This document shows positions 35,524 to 43,882 of a stretch of DNA of 64,000 nucleotides, piece after piece; within the stretch, counting starts at the first letter, position 1; each line of letters begins with the position of its first letter. The notes beneath the pieces were generated by a model. That model saw only the letters and a program-made list of their open reading frames with translations. It was not told the origin of the DNA and did no database searches. Position numbers and translations under genes: made by a program. Origin of the DNA: DQWO01 sp964478545 (GTDB lineage Bacteria > Desulfobacterota > Anaeroferrophillalia > Anaeroferrophillales > Anaeroferrophillaceae); the NCBI GenBank assembly GCA_964478545.1, contig CAYZIS010000013.1:1-64000 (forward strand), in the 5' to 3' direction.

Positions 35524-36931
35524 TGCAGCTGTCCGCCGGGCTTGAGTCGTTGGTGAACGGAGCGAACTGAACTCGGTTTCTTCCTGTTTCCTTGGCTTGG
35601 TAAAGACCTTGATCCGCGCAGGTAAGCAGTTGCTCCGGAGTGTAGTCGGGAACGGGTACTACGGTTGATATCCCGAGACTGATAGTAACAACTGGCGTCA
35701 CGGGAGAGTTCTTATGGGGTATGTTGAGTAAATGAACTTGCTTTCGCATTTGTTCTGCCAGGTGTGTCGCTCCCTTGGTATCAGTATTGGGGAGGACAAC
35801 CACAAACTCTTCCCCGCCATAGCGGGCCACCAGGTCAGCCGGTCGTTTGCTCTGTTGGGAGATACTCCTGGCTACGGATTGCAAACAGTCATCACCCTGT
35901 TGGTGACCATAGGTATCATTATAAATCTTGAAACAGTCAATGTCGATCATGATCAGTGAAAGAGGGAGCCCTTCACGCTGCATCCGGCACCATTCCAGTG
36001 CCAGGACTTCATCAAACTGACGGCGGTTGGCAATCTGGGTCAAACCGTCAATAGAAGCCAGCCGCTGCAACTCCATGTTCGCCTGCTGCAGGGCTTTTTC
36101 GGCCTTTTTACGGGCGGAAATATCCTTGAAATCAGCAACAATCCCGATAAGTTCATGGTCCAGACCTCGCAATGGGGTGGCAGACATGATAAAGGAGATT
36201 GATTCTTCCTGGCCGAAATGGTGTTCAAAGTCATATTCGACCACCTTTGCCCCCTTTTGGATACGCCGGAGTGGACACTTATCTCCTTTACACATGGAGT
36301 GAGAAAAAATCTCATGACATAATGTGCCGGTTAATTCTTTTTCTGATCGGTCGGTAAACAGCTGCAGTCTTTTGTTAGCCCGCATAATGTGGTGATCCGA
36401 CCCGATAACCCACATGGCATTGGCAGAGGTGTTGAAAATCTGGCCTAACTCGATATTGGCAATTTCCGCCTCGATGGCCATGGTGTTTGCCTGGGCAAGG
36501 ACATATTCCATTTGCTCGTTGGTCTGCAGCAGCTCTTCATGGAGCTCGGCAAATTTATTCCGGCTTTTCTTCTGCTCAATGAGCCTGCCCAGTCGTTCGA
36601 CAGTTTCTGCCAATAATATGGAAGAATCATTGCCGGTTTCCGGCTCGTGGGTTAAAAAGATTTCAATTGTTCCCCCTTTGGTGCCGCTGACGGAAAAATC
36701 GCTGGATTTTATCTGTTCGGTTTCCCGACCGTGAAAGAAGGTTTCATCCAGGGAGTCGATCCTGATGCGGCAGCCGACCGCCGTGTCAGCCGGCCAGGAG
36801 CTGGGAATGATCCTGGCGGCTTCCTGGAGGACTTGTTGAATGGGGGTTTCTTTATTTTCAGCCAGCAGGGTGAGGGCGTAGAGGCATTTTAATTCAGTCA
36901 GGCTGGGATTTAAGGAAACAAATTTTTTCAT
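35513..36931 (-). CDS. PAS-GGDEF diguanylate cyclase
   Basis: 472 residues. The N-terminal part (about 1-130) is an unrecognised sensor-like region. A coiled coil leads into a PAS domain (about 165-285, GQIFNTSANAMWVIGSDHHIMRANKRL) with an internal CHEIFSHSMCKGDKCPL cysteine cluster that may bind metal or act as a redox switch. The GGDEF domain (about 300-460) has RYGGEEF and, upstream, the RPAD inhibitory-site motif (RxxD), so it should make c-di-GMP with product feedback. No membrane helix is seen. The pilus locus at 44-63 kb is a possible downstream user. Confidence 0.9.
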   Translation of the reverse strand: MKKFVSLNPSLTELKCLYALTLLAENKETPIQQVLQEAARIIPSSWPADTAVGCRIRIDSLDETFFHGRETEQIKSSDFSVSGTKGGTIEIFLTHEPETGNDSSILLAETVERLGRLIEQKKSRNKFAELHEELLQTNEQMEYVLAQANTMAIEAEIANIELGQIFNTSANAMWVIGSDHHIMRANKRLQLFTDRSEKELTGTLCHEIFSHSMCKGDKCPLRRIQKGAKVVEYDFEHHFGQEESISFIMSATPLRGLDHELIGIVADFKDISARKKAEKALQQANMELQRLASIDGLTQIANRRQFDEVLALEWCRMQREGLPLSLIMIDIDCFKIYNDTYGHQQGDDCLQSVARSISQQSKRPADLVARYGGEEFVVVLPNTDTKGATHLAEQMRKQVHLLNIPHKNSPVTPVVTISLGISTVVPVPDYTPEQLLTCADQGLYQAKETGRNRVQFAPFTNDSSPADSCNGN

Positions 36932-36974
36932 CCGGTAAAGGTCTCCATGGTTGCTGCCTTACGGTTTTGAATTA

Positions 36975-37059
36975 GGGGGACAGGATACTTAATTATTGGG
37001 AATCCATTAATAATTCAGGTCATGTCTCCACAATTCGCCCAGATTTTAAATTTGTCCCC
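36975..37059. repeat. GGGGGACA-bounded sequence between GGDEF and addA genes
   Basis: GGGGACA at 36976-36982 is inverted as TGTCCCC at 37053-37059, enclosing a smaller inverted repeat AATTATT / AATAATT (36991-37016). The GGGGGACA ends resemble those of the element at 115-209, suggesting degenerate members of a related family. Weak evidence. Confidence 0.35.
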
Positions 37060-37081
37060 GAAAGGAGCTTGGTAATTAACA

Positions 37082-40000
37082 TTACCATTCCTCATCGTAT
37101 GTTTTTTCCGTTTCTTTACTTTTTTCTGTTGGTTGGATAGTTGCCATACGGCCATGGGGGAAAATTTTGGCCAGCAGCCGCTGGTAGGTGTCGAGTTGTA
37201 TGCGGTTGATTTCTCCGGTTTTAAAATCCAGCCCCGTTGCCCGGTTATCGTTTATTTGCAGGACATCCAGCCGGCCGAGGATATACTGACCGGTTTCGGT
37301 CCAGCCGGCAATGGCGCTTTCGGCATGGACAGCTGTTTTTTTAAGTTGCCGGTAGCTGGGTGTCTGCCGGAGTTGGGCCAGCATTTTTTCAGCTCTGGAA
37401 AAATATTTTTCATAGCTTTCCGGCGGGCTCCAGCCCCGGCAGATATCCGCCAGTGACGGCTCCAGCCCTTTCAGCTCTTCTTCCAATACCCGGTGAACGA
37501 TGAGACCGAGCATTCGATCTGATGAGCTATCAGCGGCTGATGATGTTGCCGGAAAACTTTCGCTGCTGCTGGGTGCCAAGCGGCCCTGCCGCCGGAATGA
37601 CTGCAGCAATGCCGGATCAAGATGGAGCATCTCCCGCCGATTTTCTGTCACTGATGCAGCAGGGGATGTAAGGGTGACATCAACCTGCTCATGGGGCCGT
37701 TGAATGCCGGCCAGGCATGGTGTGCCGATCAGGTCTTTATTTCCTGCTGCCATCTCCCCCAGGGCTTGTTCCATGATGGTGATGGTTTCCGGCATCTCAT
37801 CTGCTTTTTTCGTATTGCCAGTGATGAAAAGATGTTGGGTAGCCCGGGTGAGGGCAACATACAGGATGCGAATTTCTTCGCGGAAACTTTCCTGCTGGTT
37901 GATGGTTTTCATTTCTTCGAGAAAATCCACCGGCGGCAGGTCCTCCTTGCCCCGGGGCAGGAAAAGGAGGGGATAGCGATCCCGTGAACTGCTCCGATTG
38001 ATGATAATGCCGGCATCTTGTTGCATTCCAGCGCCGGTATTGAAGAGAAAAATTATTTCGCTTTGCAGCCCTTTGGCCCGATGAATGGTCATCAAGCGCA
38101 CCGCATTTTGCCGTTGTCCCAATGATCCGCTCAGCTCGTCTGCTTCGCTGAGTTTCTGTAAATGGGTCCGGGCTTCGATAGCCGAGCGATAACCGTTGTT
38201 ACTGAGTAAAGAAAGAAAGCGGTCCAGGTTAGCGGCCGGGGTCTGGTCGTCTGCCCTGATCTGGTACATTTTATGAGCTGCAGTGATTTCCAGAAACAGG
38301 GAAAATCGCTGCCCCAGTGGCAGCCCCTGGTTTTGAATGACAGTGGCGGTCAGGGCCTTGGCCAGCGATGAATCATCACTACCGGCCAGGTATCGATCAA
38401 GAAAGTTGCCCTTTTGGTTTATCAGCCGTTGTTCAAGCAGTGCATAGAAAGCAGCAGCCGGCAGTTGGCTCAAGGGAGAGCGCAGCAGACGCAGCAGGGC
38501 CAGTTCATCTCCCTGGTCGGCTAGCAGGGAAACCAGGGCCAGACAGTCACGAATTTCCGGTTGTTGAAAAAAACCACCTTCATCATCCCTGACCACCGGT
38601 ATTTGCCGTTGACATAATTCATCCAGCAACAGGCTGATGCCTTTGCGCTTGCGGTAGAGGACGGTAATATCTTCAGGCCGTACCCGTCGCTGAATAATAC
38701 TGCCATTTTCCATCGTTCGGATCAGTGGCCGTGGATCATCCAGCAATCGGGAGATGGTCTCGGCCACGAACCTGGCTTCATCGACCAGACCGTGGGTGGC
38801 GGCTTCTTCCCCTTCTTCCTTGCGGTCGCAAAACGGTGGATAAAGATTGATGGAGCCGCCGTCCAGAGGCCAGGCTTTTGGGTGGCGGCTATGGGTTTGA
38901 AAAGGAATGACTTCTTCCTGATGGACCTCATTGAGGTGGCCAAAGACCCGGTTGACAAAATCGAGGATCAGGGTTGAGGAACGGAATGATTCATTCAAGG
39001 GGTGGCTGATCACCCGGGGGTGCCGGGTGACCAGGCTTCCCGCATCGGCAAGGACCCGGTAATCGGCATTGCGAAAGCCGTAAATCGATTGTTTCTCATC
39101 CCCGACCATGAACAGTGAAAAATCAGCAAAAATGCTTTCCCCGGCCAGCAGGGCATCCCCAAGCAAGAGGCGGAAGACCTCCCACTGGAGGCGGGAGGTA
39201 TCCTGGAATTCATCCAGCAGCAGGTGGCGGATCCCCGAAAGCAGGTGAAAGCGGATGCCGCTCCAGCGTTGATCCCGCCACAGACGCAGGGCAGCCAGTC
39301 CCAGATCAGTAAATTCCAGCAGTTTCAGCCGTTGTTTCAAACCTTCGTAAATGCCAGCGTAGTGACGGTAGATGGTGGTCACCATGGTGATGGTGCGATT
39401 GTAGCCGGGAATCAGTAATGCCTGTCGATAAGGTCTTAGTGCGGCGGCCAGCTGTTCGTTGAGCTCATCAATAAGGGTTTTTATGTTTGCCCGGGCCATT
39501 TTCTGCTTGCCGATGGCGAAATTGTCAGGGCAGTGATAGCTGCCAAAATCAATCTTTTTCAGCAACTTATCCTGGTGAAGTTGAGCGACAATTTCAACCA
39601 GCGGCCGGTTATGCCGTAATGATTCAATGGCTGTCGTCAGCGGCCCGCCAAATTTTTCCTGATAGGGTGAAAAAGCCGGGTCTTCCTGCAGAGTGGTCAG
39701 GGCGATGATGACCTCCCGGTAAAAATCTCTGGTGGCGGCTTCAATGGAAGGCTCCTGCAGCTTGAGCTTTTCCAGTGCCCGGTCCGGGGTGAAATTATAA
39801 GCCTCAAGTTCAGCCCGCTGGCGGTGCAGCTGTTCGATATACCCGCGGATTAGCCAGGCGCCACGCCCCTTGCTGAACCGCAGGTAGTCCTCAAATTCTT
39901 TTTGCAGGGCTGCATTCTGGTAGATATTCCGGTTAAGCTCATGCCAGGCGTGTTGTTTCAGCTCCCTGACCGTCAGCTGATCGGCAATGGTTGCTTCCGG

Positions 40001-40408
40001 GGAGATTTTAAGCTCTGGAGCGTACTGGCGAGCCAGGGAGGAAAAAAAAGCGTCAATGGTTTCCACCCGCACCGTTTCGCTGGATTCCAGGATCAGGCGG
40101 GCAGTTTCAGTTGCTGAACGGGGTTTTCTAGCTGCCACTGTTGTCTTTTCAGCCCATTCCTGCAGGTCATGGTCAAAGTCCTGCCTGGCGGTTGGATCGG
40201 TAAATAATTGAAAGGCATTGTCAATAATCCGGTTCTTCATTTCTTCGGCGGCCTTGTTGGTAAAGGTACAGCACAATATCTCTTCGGGCCGGGAACCGGC
40301 TGCCACCAGGTGCAGATAGCGGCCGGACAGCTGGTGGGTTTTGCCGCTGCCGGCTGCCGCTGAGATGGTGAAGGACAGGTAGGGATTAAAGGGATTATTT
40401 TCAGCCAT
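37082..40408 (-). CDS. addA: AddA-like UvrD-family helicase/nuclease subunit
   Basis: 1108 residues. Superfamily 1 helicase motifs in order: Walker A AAAGSGKT (17-24), LLLDEFQDTSRLQWEVFRLL (motif II), VGDEKQSIYGFRNADYRVL (motif III), RLMTIHRAKGLQSEIIFLF (motif V) and RILYVALTRATQHLFI (motif VI). The C-terminal nuclease domain shows LDVLQ...GLDFKTGE (about 1065-1080), the Asp/Lys pair of the RecB-type fold. With AddB it resects double-strand breaks for recombination. The gene follows addB after 422 bp of repeat-containing DNA. Confidence 0.9.
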   Translation of the reverse strand: MAENNPFNPYLSFTISAAAGSGKTHQLSGRYLHLVAAGSRPEEILCCTFTNKAAEEMKNRIIDNAFQLFTDPTARQDFDHDLQEWAEKTTVAARKPRSATETARLILESSETVRVETIDAFFSSLARQYAPELKISPEATIADQLTVRELKQHAWHELNRNIYQNAALQKEFEDYLRFSKGRGAWLIRGYIEQLHRQRAELEAYNFTPDRALEKLKLQEPSIEAATRDFYREVIIALTTLQEDPAFSPYQEKFGGPLTTAIESLRHNRPLVEIVAQLHQDKLLKKIDFGSYHCPDNFAIGKQKMARANIKTLIDELNEQLAAALRPYRQALLIPGYNRTITMVTTIYRHYAGIYEGLKQRLKLLEFTDLGLAALRLWRDQRWSGIRFHLLSGIRHLLLDEFQDTSRLQWEVFRLLLGDALLAGESIFADFSLFMVGDEKQSIYGFRNADYRVLADAGSLVTRHPRVISHPLNESFRSSTLILDFVNRVFGHLNEVHQEEVIPFQTHSRHPKAWPLDGGSINLYPPFCDRKEEGEEAATHGLVDEARFVAETISRLLDDPRPLIRTMENGSIIQRRVRPEDITVLYRKRKGISLLLDELCQRQIPVVRDDEGGFFQQPEIRDCLALVSLLADQGDELALLRLLRSPLSQLPAAAFYALLEQRLINQKGNFLDRYLAGSDDSSLAKALTATVIQNQGLPLGQRFSLFLEITAAHKMYQIRADDQTPAANLDRFLSLLSNNGYRSAIEARTHLQKLSEADELSGSLGQRQNAVRLMTIHRAKGLQSEIIFLFNTGAGMQQDAGIIINRSSSRDRYPLLFLPRGKEDLPPVDFLEEMKTINQQESFREEIRILYVALTRATQHLFITGNTKKADEMPETITIMEQALGEMAAGNKDLIGTPCLAGIQRPHEQVDVTLTSPAASVTENRREMLHLDPALLQSFRRQGRLAPSSSESFPATSSAADSSSDRMLGLIVHRVLEEELKGLEPSLADICRGWSPPESYEKYFSRAEKMLAQLRQTPSYRQLKKTAVHAESAIAGWTETGQYILGRLDVLQINDNRATGLDFKTGEINRIQLDTYQRLLAKIFPHGRMATIQPTEKSKETEKTYDEEW

Positions 40409-40443
40409 TGATGAGCCTCAATGCTTTCATGAAAATTGTTTTA

Positions 40444-40614
40444 CTAACCTAAGTTAAGCGATTGGCAGTTAGCTATCAGCGTTTAGCTTTAAAAAATCAA
40501 GACATTACGTTTATGAGCAATAAGACCTGACGGGTGACAGTTTATAATAGTAAAAATCCTGTAATCATTGAACTAATAGCTAATGGCTAAAAGCTAATAG
40601 CTCAATTTAGGACT
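40444..40614 (+). repeat. Dispersed repeat family A, copy 3
   Basis: The longest copy. It matches the reverse complement of 22681-22833 closely, and 32890-33035 more loosely. It starts and ends with AGCTAAT/GCTATCAGC-type short repeats and has an AT-rich middle with no ORF. Confidence 0.75.
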
Positions 40615-40671
40615 AAGTATCGATAATAAGCTTTTCCGCGAGATGTTTCGGCATGGCTCTCGCTCATTCTC

Positions 40672-40728
40672 GCTGCACATTGTGTGCAGCTCCGAGGTGT
40701 GCGCCGCGAATCACATCCGTGTGATTCG
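40672..40728. repeat. Two adjacent perfect hairpins
   Basis: GCTGCACA-TTG-TGTGCAGC (40672-40690, 8-bp stem) and CGAATCACA-TCCG-TGTGATTCG (40707-40728, 9-bp stem). The second overlaps the start of repeat family B. They form stable stem-loops in RNA or single-stranded DNA. No U-run follows either. Confidence 0.75.
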
Positions 40729-40813
40729 TACGGCGCCCAAAACCGCCGTGCCTGTCGCCGTGCCTGCCGGCAGGCACGGCAGACACGGCTATGAACCAAG
40801 CCTGGACATCCTG
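40718..40813 (+). repeat. Dispersed repeat family B copy interrupted by a palindrome
   Basis: The two halves match 24890-24943. Between them (about 40746-40788) lies extra sequence containing a perfect 24-bp palindrome at 40757-40780 centred on CTGCCGGCAG. Twenty-seven bases of this block (40749-40775) recur in inverted orientation inside addB at 42444-42470. Confidence 0.75.
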
Positions 40814-40830
40814 GGTAGTTGATGGAGTTT

Positions 40831-43638
40831 TTACCAAGCCATCGACCTCAATTGGGATTCATCCAGACAAATTTCTTTATAAGGACAGCGGGCGCAATGT
40901 TCGGCAATAATTTTCCGGTAGCCGCCGCTATCCAAAATGCCATGCAACTGCTGCCTGAGGATGTCGCGGAAAGTCGCAAGTAAAGGTTCAACTTCCGCCT
41001 TGGAACAATTTCGCTGCCGCTGGCGAATGGAGTAATAGGCTATGGTATCAACTTTTTCACCGTTCAGGGTTTTCAACAAAGCATAGAAAAGCAGTTGGAC
41101 ATCGGCAAAACCGTTGATCGCTTTTTTGGAAGGAATTTTGCTGCGTTTGTAGTCCACCAGCCGTTCTCCAGTCGTTCCCCGGTCCCGGCGGTCAATCTTT
41201 CCCACCCCTTGGATCGGTAGGCCGGTAACCGGCTCCAGATCAGCCGCAATCCATTCTTCCACTGCCAGGGTTTCACCGCGGTCTTCCAGCAGGAAATCCG
41301 CCAGCCTTTCCCAGCAGCCGCTGTGGTCGAGAAATGAAAAAAGCATCCTTTCTTCCCAGGTGATTTCCAGCTGACGGCTGATGTCCCGGATTTTATCAAT
41401 AATTTCGGATTTGTCTTTGGGCTTTGGCAGGCTTTTTCCTAAAATTTCAGCCACCTGGTGCAAAATGGCGCCTTCTCCCAGGGGGTCAAGGCGTTCTTCG
41501 CGCATTGCCGGGGCCTGAATTCTCAGGGCTTCAAAAAGGTAACGAGCCGGACATTGGAGCAGGTGGGTGGCCTGGTGACCGCTGAGGCGCTGGGGCAGTT
41601 TTTGGATCGGCAGCAGCACTTCCCCTGCTTGATTTTCTCCGGCTGGCTTTTTTTCTGTTTTTTGATCGGTCCAGACAATTTCCACCATCGGTATGAGCGG
41701 CTCCATCCCGGCCCAGAGCAGCTCTTTGAAAAAAATATTGGCCTCCCTGGTCCGGCCCTCAATTTCCAGCGCCCGGGTACACCAGACTTGTTCGCTATTG
41801 TTGATGAGTGAATAAACCGTAAAACGCTGGAGGATTTCCTGGCGGTCCGGGGTGATCAGGCCCAGCAGCTCCTGCTGCCTGGGTGAAAAACAGCGGTTTT
41901 GATGTCCCTGGCCAAGGAAAGAACCTGAGGAGTTTCCGGTGAGGAACAAGGCTTTGGCAGCGATCCCTTTGGCATCCCGGGGATCAAGGATCTGGATGCC
42001 GGAAAGGTAGTCGTAATTTAATCCCGTTTCTTCGCTGGAGATGGCGGCCAGGAAAAAGGCGTGGAAGGAAGACAGCTGGAAAGGAATGTTGAGCTCCATC
42101 TGTCTGAGTTCTTCCACCACCGCTGCCAGGTGGTCGCGGACGGTATTTTCGTAGAGATCGCCGATTATGCCGGTACTTTGTTCAATCAGCCCGGCAATGA
42201 TTTCCAGGTAGTCGGAAAGTAAAGCATGAGTCGGGAAATATTTTCCGGCGGCAATCAAGGCATTGATTCCCCGCTGCAGACCGGGATCAGAACTCCGCTT
42301 TGCCATGATTTTCAAGGTTTCAGTGGCGGTTATGACTTGGTCGGTAAGTTCCTGGCGCAGAGTGGTCACTATCGCCTTTTCGGCACTTTCATTTTTTTCA
42401 GATTCCGGGCTGTCAGACTCCGGGGTGTTGCCATCTCTGCCCAGCCTGCCGGCAGGCACGGCGACAGGCAGGAGGAAAAAGTGGCTGAAAAAAGGTGATT
42501 CGATGGCTTCCAGGAGCAGCTGGGTGGACAAAGGCGCGCCGCCCGCCAGCCTGATCAAGGTTTCGATAAAAATGGCCAGGGCTGAGTGTTCTATCTGACG
42601 CTTGAGATTGAAGGAAAAAATATCCAGCGGCATGCGACTGGCCGGCAGGGCGTGAATCAGACTGTACAATATTTCCCGATAATGGCGCTGGTCGGTGACC
42701 ACGATGGCTATCTCATCTGCCGGGATGCCATCACAAACCAGGGTCAGAGCTTGGTGGATAACATAACGGCATTCGGCGGCCACCGAGGGAAAAACCCGGC
42801 CGGGGACCGATTCGGCCACCGGCAGCGGTGAGAACTTTTGCAGATCGGGTGCAGCTGCCCGCCGGAGAATTTCTTTTGCCGTTGGAGAACACCAGGTTAT
42901 TTGCTCCGGGGGTAGGTGTTTGATCAGCTCAGGCCAGCGCCGTGGTTCATCGAAATAGTAGCCACTGAAAACAAATGCGGCTCCCAACCGAGACAGGGCT
43001 TCCAGCAGCTGCAGCTGGATGGGGGGGGCGTCATAGAGATCGGCAACCAGCAGCTGAAAACGCCTGGCAATTTCAGGCAGGTGCCCGATGGTAGTGGTGA
43101 TTTGCCGGTGGTTGACGAGCAGCGGTTCTTCCAGCTGCATCCCGGCCAGCAGCTCAAGATAAGCTTTGAAAATATCATTGAATTCTTCCAAGTAGCTTTC
43201 CATGAACTGTTGGTAGGTTGCTGAACGGTTGATGGTTGGGGCCAGAGAGCTCAGGGTTTCCTTCAGGAATTTTCCGGAATTGAGCTCATCAGCAGCGGCA
43301 ATCCGGCCGGTGAAGACAAAATCCTCCCAGAGAGAAAACAACGTTGCCTCACTGCCACCGGCAAAATGGATGAACTTTTTGCTGCTTATCGCCTGGTGCA
43401 TAACCGCCCGGCGGGCGGCGTTACTGATCGGCCTGGTATATTCCTGTCCATAATCCTGGATGAAAGTGGAAATGGTATAACAGCAGGGCAATAGGGTGGT
43501 GCCGCAGGTTTGCGTCAGCCGGTACTGGAATTGCTCGATGAGATTCTTGGTGGGTAGCAGCAGCAGGTATCCCGGCCGCTCGGCTACGGGAAGGCGCTGA
43601 AAAAAATCTACCAGGTAAGAAATGATTCCCATGGCCAT
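40831..43638 (-). CDS. addB: AddB-like nuclease/helicase-related subunit
   Basis: 935 residues. The first two thirds are an inactivated helicase-like region; no Walker A motif is seen. The C-terminal PD-(D/E)XK nuclease has LDPLGEGAILHQVAEIL, LVDYKRSKIPSKKAING and VQLLFYALL. Iron-sulfur ligands are visible: LLQCPARYL and CARCPYKEIC near the C-terminus, as in AddB. About residues 390-398 (LPVAVPAGRLG region) are encoded by a palindromic repeat insert, apparently in a tolerated surface loop followed by an acidic Ser/Glu stretch. It heads the addB-addA pair. Confidence 0.88.
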   Translation of the reverse strand: MAMGIISYLVDFFQRLPVAERPGYLLLLPTKNLIEQFQYRLTQTCGTTLLPCCYTISTFIQDYGQEYTRPISNAARRAVMHQAISSKKFIHFAGGSEATLFSLWEDFVFTGRIAAADELNSGKFLKETLSSLAPTINRSATYQQFMESYLEEFNDIFKAYLELLAGMQLEEPLLVNHRQITTTIGHLPEIARRFQLLVADLYDAPPIQLQLLEALSRLGAAFVFSGYYFDEPRRWPELIKHLPPEQITWCSPTAKEILRRAAAPDLQKFSPLPVAESVPGRVFPSVAAECRYVIHQALTLVCDGIPADEIAIVVTDQRHYREILYSLIHALPASRMPLDIFSFNLKRQIEHSALAIFIETLIRLAGGAPLSTQLLLEAIESPFFSHFFLLPVAVPAGRLGRDGNTPESDSPESEKNESAEKAIVTTLRQELTDQVITATETLKIMAKRSSDPGLQRGINALIAAGKYFPTHALLSDYLEIIAGLIEQSTGIIGDLYENTVRDHLAAVVEELRQMELNIPFQLSSFHAFFLAAISSEETGLNYDYLSGIQILDPRDAKGIAAKALFLTGNSSGSFLGQGHQNRCFSPRQQELLGLITPDRQEILQRFTVYSLINNSEQVWCTRALEIEGRTREANIFFKELLWAGMEPLIPMVEIVWTDQKTEKKPAGENQAGEVLLPIQKLPQRLSGHQATHLLQCPARYLFEALRIQAPAMREERLDPLGEGAILHQVAEILGKSLPKPKDKSEIIDKIRDISRQLEITWEERMLFSFLDHSGCWERLADFLLEDRGETLAVEEWIAADLEPVTGLPIQGVGKIDRRDRGTTGERLVDYKRSKIPSKKAINGFADVQLLFYALLKTLNGEKVDTIAYYSIRQRQRNCSKAEVEPLLATFRDILRQQLHGILDSGGYRKIIAEHCARCPYKEICLDESQLRSMAW
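42444..42470 (-). repeat. Palindromic repeat core inside the addB coding region
   Basis: Twenty-seven bases identical to the reverse complement of 40749-40775, built on CCTGCCGGCAGG. It lies in frame within addB and encodes part of a Pro/Ala/Val/Gly loop without disrupting the frame. Confidence 0.85.
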
Positions 43639-43810
43639 TCATCTGACAGAAAAACAACCGAAAGTCAATGGACTCTACTTTCCGGGACCAGGAGAGCCTA
43701 AAGTTATGGTTCAATCATGACGATATCTGGGAAAGGCAGGTTTTTATGGCCGGGGGCTGCCAGTCCTCAGCTTTCAGCATGACCAATGCTTTGCCCCGCA
43801 CGGTGCCAAA

Positions 43811-43834
43811 ATGCTGATGGCTGATCGCTGAAGG
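43811..43834. repeat. Degenerate GCTGAT repeat upstream of the pilus locus
   Basis: ATGCTGATGGCTGATCGCTGAAGG resembles GCTGATTGCTGATCGCTGAAAG in the M23 gene leader (5052-5075) and similar GCTGAT/GCTAAT strings at 22.8, 27.1, 33.0 and 40.5 kb. The 244-bp addB/pilus gap has no gene and no recognisable promoter consensus. Confidence 0.55.
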
Positions 43835-43882
43835 GGTTTATCCTTAGAGTGAGAATCAGCGGACAAAAATGGCAGCCAGGCG

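Larger units (their letters stand above)
40409..40830. other. 422-bp intergenic region between addB and addA
   Basis: No gene. Holds repeat family A copy 3 (40444-40614), two perfect hairpins (40672-40690 and 40707-40728) and repeat family B with its palindromic insert (40718-40813). The gap is unusual for addBA, whose genes normally abut or overlap; insertion of repeats may have separated them. Confidence 0.75.
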
